DNA of 64,000 bases from assembly GCF_042652645.1 (NCBI RefSeq), contig NZ_JBHSGU010000009.1:178067-242066 (forward strand), written 5' to 3'. Source of the DNA: Glaciecola siphonariae (GTDB lineage: Bacteria; Pseudomonadota; Gammaproteobacteria; Enterobacterales; Alteromonadaceae). Position numbers and translations under genes: made by a program. Shown piece after piece: positions 8,736 through 17,750 of this stretch; within the stretch, counting starts at the first letter, position 1; every line of letters starts with the position of its first letter. The notes below the pieces were generated by a model. The model did no database searches, was not told the DNA's origin, and was given only the letters and a program-made list of their open reading frames with translations.

Positions 8736-11291
8736 ATGTCGAACAAGCGCGGGCGTATCCCTGACATTTTTAAACAATGGTTTGAAAATAAGCAGTGGCA
8801 AATACGGCCTTATCAAAAGAAAATGATCACGGCTTTTGCGCGGCGTAAATCAAGCTTATTGATTGCGCCTACCGGGGCAGGAAAAACGCTCTCTGGGTTT
8901 CTACCTAGCCTTATTGACCTGCATCAGCAGTTAGAAGACTTGCATGCACGTGAAAAGCCTTTAAACGATAAGCGCGACAAAGACAGTAAGGCCTTTGTAA
9001 GAGCGTCTAAAAAATTGGGTTTGCATACGCTTTATATTTCGCCTCTAAAAGCCTTAACCTACGACATTGAGCGGAATTTGCACCAGCCCATCAACGACAT
9101 GGGCTTAGACATAGAAGTCGCTTCTCGCACCGGCGACACCACTGCCTATCAGCGACAAAAGCAGCGTCGGCAACCTCCGCATATTTTACTGACCACTCCC
9201 GAGTCGCTAATGCTGATGCTCTCTTACGCCGATGCGCCGAGCATATTTGCTAATTTGAAATGTGTCATTCTCGATGAAGTTCACAGCTTTGCTCATACCA
9301 AGCGAGGAGATTTTACTTCTCTGGCCTTGGCCCGCCTACAGTATTTGTGCCCGGATTTTATTCGTTTTGGTTTGTCGGCCACAGTAGCTCATCCAGATGT
9401 GTTGGCATTGTGGCTTGGTGCAAACGGTGAGGCGGTGGATGTGGTAGAGGCGAAAACGCGGGTTAAACCCCGAGTTAAAATCCTCAATACCAAGGCGCGC
9501 ATCCCCTTTGGTGGCTACATGGGAAAATATGCCGCTGCCGACGTATATAAAGCGATAAGCCAAGCCGGCACGACCATTGTGTTTGTAAATACACGAGCAA
9601 CTGCCGAGCTAATATTTCAAGCCCTGTGGGAGCTCAATACAGAGGTACTACCCATTGCCATCTATCATGGCTCTTTGAGTAAAGACCAGCGGCAAAAAAC
9701 CGAAAGCATGATGGCAGCAGGTAAGCTAAAAGCCATAGTGGCGACGTCGGCTTTGGAATTAGGTATTGATTGGGGAGACGTTGATTTAGTGATTCAAATG
9801 GGCGCGCCAAAGGGAGTGAGTCGATTACTGCAGCGAATTGGCCGTTCAAACCACCGTTTAGATGAACCTTCTCAAGCCTTGCTAGTGCCAGGTAACCGCT
9901 TTGAAGCGCTCGAATGTTTAGCCGCGATTAACGCCATTAAAAAGGGTGAGCTTGACGGCGATGCGCCGCAGTCCGGAGCCTTAGATATATTGCCTCAATA
10001 CATCCTTAACTGTGTATGCAGCGCACCTGCCACGATAGATGAAATTTATCAGCAAGTGCTCGCCTCGCCGCCATACAGTGGTTTAGATAAAACGACCTTC
10101 GCAAAACTGTGGGAGTTTACGCAAAACGGAGGCTATGCACTGCAGGCTTATGAGCGCTATAACAGGCTTGAAGAGGTGGCGCCGGGCGTATTTCAAAGTG
10201 CCTCGAAGAGAGTGACCATGCGGCATCGGCAAAACATAGGAACCATTGTTGAGGCAGGGCGGCTAAAGGTTAAGCGGCTTCGCCGTTCTCACCAAGGAAA
10301 AATAATTGGTGAAGTAGAAGAGTATTTTGCACAGCAGTTGGTTAAGGGCGACACCTTTTACTTTGCCGGTGAAGTGCTGCGCTTTGAAGGAATACGCGAC
10401 ATGATGGTTGAGGCCAAGCCGGGTAAGGCAAAAGAGCCTAAAGTACCTAGTTATGTCGGCGGACAAATGCCTCTATCTACCTATTTGGCTGAGGCGGTTC
10501 GTGAGCTTCTCAATACCCCAGATGCGTGGAATAAACTGCCCATGCAAGTGCGCGACTGGCTGGAGCTGCAACAGGCTTTTTCAATGATTCCTCAGCCAAA
10601 TAAGGTGCTAATTGAGCAGTTCCCATTTCGCAAAACTGAGTTTGTGATGTTCTATACCTTTGAAGGGCGAAAGGCCAATCAAACCTTAGGTATGCTAATT
10701 ACCCGAAGAATGGAAAAGCTTGGTCTTCAGCCTTTGAGCTTTTCAATTACTGATTATGGATTGTCTATTTGTTCTCTGCAAAAAGTTCTTTTAAGCCATA
10801 TTCCCCGCTTGTTTAATCCTGATATATTAGGAGATGAACTTGAAGACTGGATGCTCGAGGCTGCCATGCTCAAGCGTTCTTTTAGGCGTGTGGCGGTTGT
10901 CAGCGGTTTGATAGAACAGCAGTATCACAGTAGTAAAAAAACGATGCGTCAGGTCACGTTTTCAACCGATTTAATTTACGACACGCTGCGTGAATACGAC
11001 AAGGACCATGTGTTGCTACAGGTTACGCGCGAGGATGCGGAGCGTGAACTACTCGACTTGAGCCGCACCGCCGATTTACTGATACGCTTTGATGGGAACT
11101 ACGACTTTAGAGCCTTATCAAAACCTTCACCGATGGCCATCCCTATTGTGCTGGATGTGCGCTCTGAACAAGTAAGCGGTGCCGGAATGCAGGCCTTACT
11201 TGAGCAAGCTAATTTATATCAGGAAGCGGAACACATGATGGATGATATTCGCCTGCTGTTGAGTGAAGGTGGCAATGCAGACGGGCAATAA
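8736..11291 (+). CDS. ligase-associated Lhr-type DEXH helicase
   Basis: About 851 aa. Superfamily 2 helicase motifs are clear: Walker A APTGAGKT (near residue 50), DEVH Walker B, SATV, and GRSNHRLD-type motif VI, followed by the long C-terminal region typical of Lhr proteins. It should translocate 3'-to-5' on single-stranded DNA and unwind duplexes during repair. An upstream in-frame ATG at 8661 overlaps the divergent exonuclease gene and encodes unrelated residues, so ATG 8736 is preferred, though its AAGGA site is farther than usual (about 16 bases). pdeM starts 3 bases after the stop, implying one transcript. Confidence 0.9.
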   Translation: MSNKRGRIPDIFKQWFENKQWQIRPYQKKMITAFARRKSSLLIAPTGAGKTLSGFLPSLIDLHQQLEDLHAREKPLNDKRDKDSKAFVRASKKLGLHTLYISPLKALTYDIERNLHQPINDMGLDIEVASRTGDTTAYQRQKQRRQPPHILLTTPESLMLMLSYADAPSIFANLKCVILDEVHSFAHTKRGDFTSLALARLQYLCPDFIRFGLSATVAHPDVLALWLGANGEAVDVVEAKTRVKPRVKILNTKARIPFGGYMGKYAAADVYKAISQAGTTIVFVNTRATAELIFQALWELNTEVLPIAIYHGSLSKDQRQKTESMMAAGKLKAIVATSALELGIDWGDVDLVIQMGAPKGVSRLLQRIGRSNHRLDEPSQALLVPGNRFEALECLAAINAIKKGELDGDAPQSGALDILPQYILNCVCSAPATIDEIYQQVLASPPYSGLDKTTFAKLWEFTQNGGYALQAYERYNRLEEVAPGVFQSASKRVTMRHRQNIGTIVEAGRLKVKRLRRSHQGKIIGEVEEYFAQQLVKGDTFYFAGEVLRFEGIRDMMVEAKPGKAKEPKVPSYVGGQMPLSTYLAEAVRELLNTPDAWNKLPMQVRDWLELQQAFSMIPQPNKVLIEQFPFRKTEFVMFYTFEGRKANQTLGMLITRRMEKLGLQPLSFSITDYGLSICSLQKVLLSHIPRLFNPDILGDELEDWMLEAAMLKRSFRRVAVVSGLIEQQYHSSKKTMRQVTFSTDLIYDTLREYDKDHVLLQVTREDAERELLDLSRTADLLIRFDGNYDFRALSKPSPMAIPIVLDVRSEQVSGAGMQALLEQANLYQEAEHMMDDIRLLLSEGGNADGQ

Positions 11292-11294
11292 AAG

Positions 11295-12041
11295 ATGATT
11301 GAAGCTGATGCGCTGCATGCGCTGGTGATGAACAACACGCTAATTCCAGTGCGTTTTTGTGAGCAGCGCTTAATCATAGATGGCCGTGGAGTACTGTACT
11401 GGCCGCGTCACGACCTGCTGATTTTTTCTGATTTACACTTTGAAAAAGGCAGTTTTTTAACGCAGTTTGCCCATCCCCTTCCGCGTTTTGATACCCGTGA
11501 AACCCTTAAACGCATGCAGCTCTTAATTGAGCAATATCGTCCTAAACAGGTGATTTGCTTGGGCGATAGCTTTCATGATGTGAATGCCGATAAACGCTTG
11601 CAGCAAGACGATATTGAAACGCTTAATGCAATGCTTAACAACGTAAACAAATGGATGTGGGTGCTGGGTAACCATGACCCTGATATCCCGCAAGTGCTTA
11701 GCGGTATACGAGTGCCTCACGTGTTAATAGATGGACTATTGTTTGTGCATGAACCGGAAGAGCTGAGCAGTTTTTTGCCAGATTCGGCCGGCACCACATT
11801 CGAACCTGAGATTTTACTAGGACAAATTGTTGGGCATTATCATCCTAAAACCAGCTATAAGGTAAGCCAAAAGCGCGTAACCGGAAAGTCATTTGTGATT
11901 GGCAAGCATATGTTGCTTATGCCCGCTTTTGGTAAATATACAGGTGGTCTATCAACCGATACGACGGTAATAAAGTCGCTTTTCCCCGAAGGCGCTCCGC
12001 AAATACTGTTAAGCTATCACGCTAAGTTGTTTATGTTGTGA
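11295..12041 (+). CDS. pdeM: ligase-associated phosphoesterase/endonuclease PdeM
   Basis: 248 aa with the calcineurin-like metallophosphoesterase motifs in order: SDLHFEKGSF (metal 1), GDSFHD, GNHDPDIP, and GHYHPK. This is the wording of the DNA-damage-response PdeM family found beside Lhr, MBL exonuclease and ATP ligase. The enzyme is expected to use Mn2+ and act on phosphodiesters or nick DNA; the physiological substrate is unsettled. It starts 3 bases after the helicase stop and completes the four-protein repair set, here arranged as two divergent pairs. Confidence 0.9.
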   Translation: MIEADALHALVMNNTLIPVRFCEQRLIIDGRGVLYWPRHDLLIFSDLHFEKGSFLTQFAHPLPRFDTRETLKRMQLLIEQYRPKQVICLGDSFHDVNADKRLQQDDIETLNAMLNNVNKWMWVLGNHDPDIPQVLSGIRVPHVLIDGLLFVHEPEELSSFLPDSAGTTFEPEILLGQIVGHYHPKTSYKVSQKRVTGKSFVIGKHMLLMPAFGKYTGGLSTDTTVIKSLFPEGAPQILLSYHAKLFML

Positions 12042-12128
12042 AGATTTATTAGCTTGCTGTCAGGCACGAGCACGGATAAACGCATCATGCTCAAGTGCCT
12101 TTTACCAAATGCGCCTTTCACTTAAGGC

Positions 12129-13034
12129 TTATTTTCCCCAGCGCTTGTTCAAATCCGAATAAGCGTCAATGCGTCGGTCTCTGAAATACGGCCAGATGCG
12201 TTTGACGTTTTCAGTGCGGTTTAAATCAAGCTCCACACTGAGTTCGGTTTCTTCGCTATCGCTGCCCATACTAAGAATTTCTCCCTGCGGGCCGGCAATA
12301 AAGCTATGGCCCCAAAATTCGATGCCTACATCGGCGTCGTCTGGAGAGGCTTCAAAGCCCACTCGGTTTGCGACCACTACAGGCAATGAATTCGCCACCG
12401 CGTGGGCACGCTGTATGGTTTCCCAAGCGCCCTGCTGACGCTGTTGCTCATCTGCGGTATCGTTTCTATCCCAGCCAATCGCAGTGGGATAAAACAATAT
12501 CTCAGCACCGTTCATTGCCATTAATCGCGCGGCCTCTGGATACCACTGATCCCAACAAACTAATACGCCCAACTTTCCTACACTTGTCTCGATAGGTTCG
12601 AAGCCCATGTCGCCCGGCGTAAAATAAAACTTCTCGTAAAAACCTGGGTCATCGGGAATGTGCATTTTGCGGTACATGCCTGCAATTTCGTCACTTCTAT
12701 CAAATACAACGGCGGTATTGTGATAAAGGCCGGCCGCACGCTTTTCAAAAAGTGAGGTAACAAGTACGACATTACACTCTTTGGCTAGCGCGCCGAAAAA
12801 AGCAGTTGCCTCGCCAGGAATAGGCTCTGCTAAATCAAAGGCGTTTACGTCTTCATTTTGACAAAAATACAAAGTGGAATGAAGCTCCTGCAGCAATATA
12901 CACTCACAGCCGTCTTGGGCTAACTGACGAACTTTTGCAGCCGACTTTGCCCAGTTTTCGTGTTTATCATTAGACGCGACCGCTTGCTGGACTAAACCAA
13001 TTTTAAGCTTTCGTTCATTTAAATTAGATGTCAT
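12129..13034 (-). CDS. aguB: N-carbamoylputrescine amidase
   Basis: 301 aa nitrilase-superfamily enzyme that hydrolyses N-carbamoylputrescine to putrescine, CO2 and ammonia. The catalytic triad is visible: Glu in LLQELH (about residue 50), Lys in YRKMHIPDDPGFYEKFYF, and Cys in LVCWDQWYPEAAR. The PDDPGFYEKFYF stretch is diagnostic for the AguB branch. It overlaps the end of aguA by 11 bases, so translation is coupled. It finishes the agmatine-to-putrescine route begun by AguA. No arginine decarboxylase is in the window. Confidence 0.95.
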   Translation of the reverse strand: MTSNLNERKLKIGLVQQAVASNDKHENWAKSAAKVRQLAQDGCECILLQELHSTLYFCQNEDVNAFDLAEPIPGEATAFFGALAKECNVVLVTSLFEKRAAGLYHNTAVVFDRSDEIAGMYRKMHIPDDPGFYEKFYFTPGDMGFEPIETSVGKLGVLVCWDQWYPEAARLMAMNGAEILFYPTAIGWDRNDTADEQQRQQGAWETIQRAHAVANSLPVVVANRVGFEASPDDADVGIEFWGHSFIAGPQGEILSMGSDSEETELSVELDLNRTENVKRIWPYFRDRRIDAYSDLNKRWGK

Positions 13035-14103
13035 ATACTGCCACTCCTTGATTGGCGAGGGCTAAAATTTCTGGCTTCAAAGTAGCGCTGGGAATTTGCA
13101 TGGTAATACAGTGCAAAGAGCCGAACTGCTGCACAATGGTAGAGCAATCGACAGGCACAATGTTGTGGTTAGGAAATGCGCTTTGCAATGTTTCGATGGC
13201 AAGTTCATCTTCTTGTTGCTGATATACAGGAGCGAGCACTGACTGATTACAAATGAGAAAATTCGCATATGATGCGGGTAAGCGGTCGCCCTCGTCATTT
13301 ATCATATTAGGCAAGGGTAATTCAAAAATGGGATAGCCAGAGAATGCCTCTTGTATCTCTTGCTTAAGCGCATTTAGCCCAGCATAGTGAGGGTCATTAG
13401 GTCGATTAAATGCGCTTTGCATAACAATAGAGCGAAGCGGCGTAAAGCGCACAAGCGTATCGATATGACCGTCGGTATCGTCGCCCTCTAAATGACCGTG
13501 CTCGAATATATGAACCTGCTCAGCCCCTAGGTATTGTTCAAATATAGCGCGATAGGTCGATAATGCCATATCGCCGTTGCGTTTGGGATTTAATAGGCAC
13601 GACTGTGTGCTAATTAGTACCTGATTTTGATCAATTTCAATTGCGCCACCTTCGAGTACGGTTTCGCAGGTGGTTAAGGGCAGCCGGCATAGTTTGCTAA
13701 GCGCTTGGTTGACAAGGTTGTCGCTATTGGCTTCAAATTTTTGTCCCCAACCATTAAATTGAAACTCCACAGGCACGTTGCCTTTTGCGCTTTCACAAGT
13801 GACAAAAATATAATCACGTGTCCAAGTATCGTTATAGTCCATAGGAATAATCAGGACACGCGCATTTAAGCTTACCATTGACTTAACAATGCCAAGTTCG
13901 CCCGCTGGACATAAAAGAATCACCGTCACATTTGCTTCATTTAATGCGCTAATCAGCTTTAAATATGCTGCACGGGCCGCATCAATCCAGCTTAACCAGT
14001 CACTATGCTGGTGAGGCCAAGCCAGCACCACTGCTTCTTGCTCTGCCCATTCTGGCAGAAGAGTAAACGGGCTGGTATGGGTCGTTAAAGTACTTTGAGC
14101 CAT
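13024..14103 (-). CDS. aguA: agmatine deiminase
   Basis: 359 aa guanidino-group-modifying enzyme converting agmatine to N-carbamoylputrescine plus ammonia. Family features: N-terminal PEWAEQEAVVLAWPH, NDTWTRDY, LEGGAIE with LNPKRN, the EGDDTDGHIDTLVRF segment carrying the catalytic His, and GSLHCITMQIP with the catalytic Cys near the C-terminus. TAATG overlap with the preceding TonB-receptor gene and an 11-base overlap with aguB place it inside a tightly coupled operon. Confidence 0.94.
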   Translation of the reverse strand: MAQSTLTTHTSPFTLLPEWAEQEAVVLAWPHQHSDWLSWIDAARAAYLKLISALNEANVTVILLCPAGELGIVKSMVSLNARVLIIPMDYNDTWTRDYIFVTCESAKGNVPVEFQFNGWGQKFEANSDNLVNQALSKLCRLPLTTCETVLEGGAIEIDQNQVLISTQSCLLNPKRNGDMALSTYRAIFEQYLGAEQVHIFEHGHLEGDDTDGHIDTLVRFTPLRSIVMQSAFNRPNDPHYAGLNALKQEIQEAFSGYPIFELPLPNMINDEGDRLPASYANFLICNQSVLAPVYQQQEDELAIETLQSAFPNHNIVPVDCSTIVQQFGSLHCITMQIPSATLKPEILALANQGVAVYDI

Positions 14104-16154
14104 TAAATTATCCAGTTAACGCTAACAAAGGCGCGACGCGGTTGGCCCACAAAATATCGATAGCCGCCAAAAGCAAAATCTGCCCGTTCCGCGTAGTCTT
14201 CATCGGTGAGATTGAAAACACTTATTTTAGCAGAAACTTTTTTATTTATGGCAACATTAATGCTGAGATCAAGCAACGAATGCCCTTCATATTCGGCAGT
14301 GTTTTCTGGGTCGAGGTAGTAGTCAGACAAGTATTGCCATGCTAATTCTGCTTCAAGCGTATCGGTGGCTTGCCAATTAACCCGCGCACCATACATTTGG
14401 TTAGGTGAAGTGTCTACACGATTGCCTTTGATGCTTTCATTGGAAATAGCGATATCGTTTTGGTAGGTGTGCTTTTGCCATGTAAGGTTACTAGAGGCGC
14501 GCAAACGCTCCGATATGTGCCACATGTATTCGAGTTCAAAGCCCTGATGTGCTGTCTCGCCTCCAGCAATATTCTGTCGCTGTGTATCGCGTATGATCAC
14601 GTTGTTTTTATGCATATCGTATATGCTGGCGTGCAGGCTGTGCGTTTGATAATCAACACGCATACCGAGTTCAAAGGCGTCGATATCGACTTCCTCAAAA
14701 TCGGTCGTGAATTGATTGTTCTGTAGCCTAAATAATTCGGTCGCTTCTGGGGCTCTAAAGCCTTTTGAATACTTTAGATAGCTAAAAATATGCTCCGATA
14801 CTCGATATTCCAAGGTAGCGGAGGGTGAAAATGCGCTAAAAGATATGCGCTGATCAGGCGGCCGCGTAAAGCGACAAACAGCAACACTTGGCGCGCAGGC
14901 ACTATTGCCTTCTAATAAGTTGTCGTAATCGTACTGAGTGCGCTCCAAACGTCCACCTAACTTGAGGGCAAAGGCATCCCACTGCCACTGGGCCTGAGTA
15001 AAGGCCGCTAGGGCAGTGGCGTCAACGTCATAGTCGTAATGATCGCCTGCGGGTATGTTTGGTGAAAAGTCCTCCGCTTGTGTTTCGTTTAAATTTGCAA
15101 ATGTGGCGTCTATATCTATGCCGCTTATCCATTGGGCTCCTGCAAATTGCGTATCGTATTGCACTTGCAAGCCAAGCGAAGAGTGTGAATTTTCCTCAAG
15201 CGCCTGCCAAGGCAAAAAATGCTGCAAAAATGTCATCTCGTTCCAGCGCACATAAGGGGTAAATGACACAGTGCTATTGTTAAAATCTCTTGTAAGACGA
15301 GTATAAAAGCGCAACGACTTTGCGTCTCTAAAGGCCTCTGGATTCGGATTAATACGCCGAAATTCTTCGTCTTTGTAGCTTTCAAAACCACGAATAAACC
15401 CAGCGGTTTCCTGGTGTAGGTTAGACACATCTAAAACTGATTTAACATCCCAAGTGTCACTTCGCTGTTGGTAAATCACGGTTGCTTTTTGTTGGTCGTA
15501 GCCGCTGTTTGTTTGATAACCGTTTTCTTGTTCTATGTGGCTCAATAAGCGCAGCGCTTGGGTATTGTTTTGCCAACCAAGCTGGGTACTCAAACGGGCA
15601 AAGTCATACGCACCAACTTGCAAGCCAAGAGTCGATTCGTTTTGGTCAAAGGCATCTTGGGTAATAATATTAATTGCACCGTGCACAGCATTAGTGCCAT
15701 ACAAGGTGCTCGCTGGACCTTTCAATACTTCGATTCTGCCAGCTTGTTCGCTGTTTGCATCAAACAGTTGGTTGGCATTACAAAAGCCGGGTCCGCGTAA
15801 ACTGATTCCATCTAGGGCCATAAAAAATGCTCCGCAACCGCCTGCACCCGTCAACACAGGGGAGCGGATAGCCGTTAAATGCTCTTGGCCATTGCCGCGG
15901 CTTATCCATGTACCGGCAACTCGTGAGAGTACTTGATTGATGTGCTGAGCTTCAATGCGCTCAATTGACGCGCGGTCAATGACGCTTACACTGGCGCTAA
16001 CATCGTTTAAAGCCTGTAGGCGCTTGCTGGCAGTTACGCTTATCACTTCAATGTCGGTTAAATCATCTGACGCACGCGGGGTTTGCGCGTGTAAATGAGC
16101 AACATTCAAGCTCAATAGTACAAACGCGAGTAAAAGTTGAGTCAGTCGTATCAT
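14103..16154 (-). CDS. TonB-dependent outer-membrane receptor
   Basis: 683 aa. A signal peptide (about residues 1-23, cleavage after LHAQ) is followed by a plug domain (IEVISVTASKR, SRVAGTWISRGNG, IEVLKGPASTLYGTNAVHGAINIIT) and a long beta-barrel ending in a terminal strand with aromatic residues (YFVGQPRRAFVSVNWII), as expected for an outer-membrane barrel. Two cysteine pairs (GAGGCGA and GFCNA; CAPSVAVC) may form loop disulfides. It overlaps folM by 4 bases and aguA by 1, so it belongs to a folM-receptor-aguA-aguB operon. That context suggests, without proof, uptake of agmatine, a polyamine conjugate or a siderophore-like relative. No Fur box was identified. Confidence 0.88.
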   Translation of the reverse strand: MIRLTQLLLAFVLLSLNVAHLHAQTPRASDDLTDIEVISVTASKRLQALNDVSASVSVIDRASIERIEAQHINQVLSRVAGTWISRGNGQEHLTAIRSPVLTGAGGCGAFFMALDGISLRGPGFCNANQLFDANSEQAGRIEVLKGPASTLYGTNAVHGAINIITQDAFDQNESTLGLQVGAYDFARLSTQLGWQNNTQALRLLSHIEQENGYQTNSGYDQQKATVIYQQRSDTWDVKSVLDVSNLHQETAGFIRGFESYKDEEFRRINPNPEAFRDAKSLRFYTRLTRDFNNSTVSFTPYVRWNEMTFLQHFLPWQALEENSHSSLGLQVQYDTQFAGAQWISGIDIDATFANLNETQAEDFSPNIPAGDHYDYDVDATALAAFTQAQWQWDAFALKLGGRLERTQYDYDNLLEGNSACAPSVAVCRFTRPPDQRISFSAFSPSATLEYRVSEHIFSYLKYSKGFRAPEATELFRLQNNQFTTDFEEVDIDAFELGMRVDYQTHSLHASIYDMHKNNVIIRDTQRQNIAGGETAHQGFELEYMWHISERLRASSNLTWQKHTYQNDIAISNESIKGNRVDTSPNQMYGARVNWQATDTLEAELAWQYLSDYYLDPENTAEYEGHSLLDLSINVAINKKVSAKISVFNLTDEDYAERADFAFGGYRYFVGQPRRAFVSVNWII

Positions 16155-16858
16155 TTTAAATGTCTACCGCCATTTAAGTGGAGTGTTTGACCTGTAATGT
16201 ATTCACTATTTAATAAATAGTTCACGGCCTTAACCGCCTCTGAGCTACCGGGACAGGTTTGTAATAAAGATTTTTGTAAAGCTTTGGCGCGATACTCCTC
16301 GCTGTCGCCCTCGTTAAACATAACCAGCGCCGGTGCAACGGAATTGACCTTTACCTTAGGTGCGAGCAAGGCACTAAATGATAATGTTAGATTGTGAAGG
16401 GCAGCCTTGCTTGCCGCATAGGCAATATGTTTTTTGCTACCTTTGTCTTGCACAAAGTCAGTCATATGAATGATGTCGGTAAAACCGCTAGGCTGATTTA
16501 GCAACTCCTGTAAAGCAAGGTTGATGCGGTAGGGCGTCTTAGCATGCACTTGCATCATCTTATTAAACAGCGCATCGTAATCGTCGCTGCCTGACTCTTG
16601 ATCCCAGTCAGAAGCATTATGAACAATGGCGCGCAGGCTTTGGGTATGCTCACGCACTTTATTGATACATGCATCTACCCCTTTTTTTGTCGCAAAGTCT
16701 GCATGAATGGCATGGGCGCCTGATGCGATTAATTCGGTCACTGATGGCTTTTCACTACGATATGTTATAATGACGGGTATATTTTGTCGCAGTAAGTCTT
16801 TTGCTATTGCAAGTCCCAAACGCTGAGCGCCGCCAGTAATTAAGATAGGTGCAGTCAT
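16151..16858 (-). CDS. folM: dihydromonapterin reductase FolM (short-chain dehydrogenase)
   Basis: 235 aa short-chain dehydrogenase closely resembling E. coli FolM: PILITGGAQRLGLAIA nucleotide-binding start, ADFATKKGVDA, LRAIVHNASDW, IIHMTDFVQDKGSKKHIAYAASKAAL with catalytic Tyr and Lys, VKVNSVAPALVMFNEGD, and C-terminal LNGGRHLK. It reduces dihydromonapterin (and dihydrofolate) with NADPH to tetrahydromonapterin, a hydroxylase cofactor. It is divergent from folE, which makes the pterin precursor, and is the first gene of an operon with the TonB receptor, aguA and aguB. Confidence 0.92.
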   Translation of the reverse strand: MTAPILITGGAQRLGLAIAKDLLRQNIPVIITYRSEKPSVTELIASGAHAIHADFATKKGVDACINKVREHTQSLRAIVHNASDWDQESGSDDYDALFNKMMQVHAKTPYRINLALQELLNQPSGFTDIIHMTDFVQDKGSKKHIAYAASKAALHNLTLSFSALLAPKVKVNSVAPALVMFNEGDSEEYRAKALQKSLLQTCPGSSEAVKAVNYLLNSEYITGQTLHLNGGRHLK

Positions 16859-17015
16859 AGCTTTAGAATAAATCCTTATTTTGATGAAATGTCACAAAAA
16901 TCTGCTTAATAGGTGAGTGAAGTGGGTACGCGTTATATGGCGCGGCAGATCGCGCATTTTCAATTAGTCTGGATAAAATGTAAACCATACTTATATGATT
17001 GAGCGTATACGACAT

Positions 17016-17021
17016 TATAAT
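17016..17021 (+). promoter_or_regulatory. putative -10 box of the folE promoter
   Basis: A perfect TATAAT lies 20 bases before the ATG at 17041. No convincing -35 element sits at 16-18 bases upstream, so the promoter may be activator-dependent or weak. It argues against the TTG start at 16999, which would lie upstream of the -10 box. Confidence 0.4.
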
Positions 17022-17040
17022 CACAGCAAATGGACACAGT

Positions 17041-17727
17041 ATGTTAGCAAAAGAAGCTATAGTAATGCATGAAGCCACAGAGTTGGCAATGTCACCCCAA
17101 GCGATGCTTGTGCGTGACGCGCTGATTGCCAACGGGTTAGAAACCCCTATGGTTGAAAATAAGCTGTCAAACGAAGAAAAGCGCGCGCGTATTCAGGCGT
17201 CTATGACCGAGATAATGCAAACATTGGGCTTAGATTTGAATGACGATAGTTTACAAGATACGCCTCGACGCATCGCTAAAATGTACGTCAACGAAATTTT
17301 TTCGGGACTCGATTACCGCAGTTTTCCCAAGATCACGCAAATTGAAAACAAAATGGCGATTGAGGAGCCTGTTCAGGTCACGAATATCAGCCTAACCAGC
17401 ACCTGCGAGCATCACTTTGTTACGATAGACGGCACTGCGACTGTTGCGTACATTCCCAAAGACACAGTGATTGGTTTGTCAAAGATTAACCGTTTAGTCA
17501 GCTTTTTTGCGCAGCGCCCGCAAGTGCAGGAGCGTTTGACTCAGCAGGTCATGGTTGCTCTTCAGGCACTTACAGGCACAGACGATGTGGCGGTAACGAT
17601 TAACGCGACACATTACTGCGTAAAAGCGCGCGGCATTCGCGATACTAACTCGTTCACACGCACCTCGTCTTTAGGCGGTGTATTCAAAACAGACAATGAA
17701 ATGAAGCGAGAGTTTTTCAGGGCTTAA
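17041..17727 (+). CDS. folE: GTP cyclohydrolase I
   Basis: About 228 aa, highly similar to E. coli FolE: SMTEIMQTLGLDL, DTPRRIAKMYVNEIFSGLDY, STCEHHFVTIDG (zinc-binding Cys and His), GLSKINRLV, FAQRPQVQERLTQQ and HYCVKARGIRDTNS with the second zinc Cys. It converts GTP to dihydroneopterin triphosphate, the first step to folate and tetrahydromonapterin. The N-terminus is unclear: ATGs at 17041, 17065 and 17089 are all in frame; 17065 has an AAGAAG sequence before it. The divergent folM encodes a later enzyme in the pterin branch. Confidence 0.95.
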   Translation: MLAKEAIVMHEATELAMSPQAMLVRDALIANGLETPMVENKLSNEEKRARIQASMTEIMQTLGLDLNDDSLQDTPRRIAKMYVNEIFSGLDYRSFPKITQIENKMAIEEPVQVTNISLTSTCEHHFVTIDGTATVAYIPKDTVIGLSKINRLVSFFAQRPQVQERLTQQVMVALQALTGTDDVAVTINATHYCVKARGIRDTNSFTRTSSLGGVFKTDNEMKREFFRA

Positions 17728-17750
17728 TTGCTAATTGCTGCTAAGCACTA

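Noticed and set aside
8591..8767. N-terminal extension of the MBL exonuclease with a membrane helix
   Set aside because: Hydrophobic lead has no counterpart in the family; probably an open frame through the promoter region.
15535..15936. 133-aa frame opposite the TonB receptor
   Set aside because: Lies wholly antisense to the plug domain of a clear receptor.
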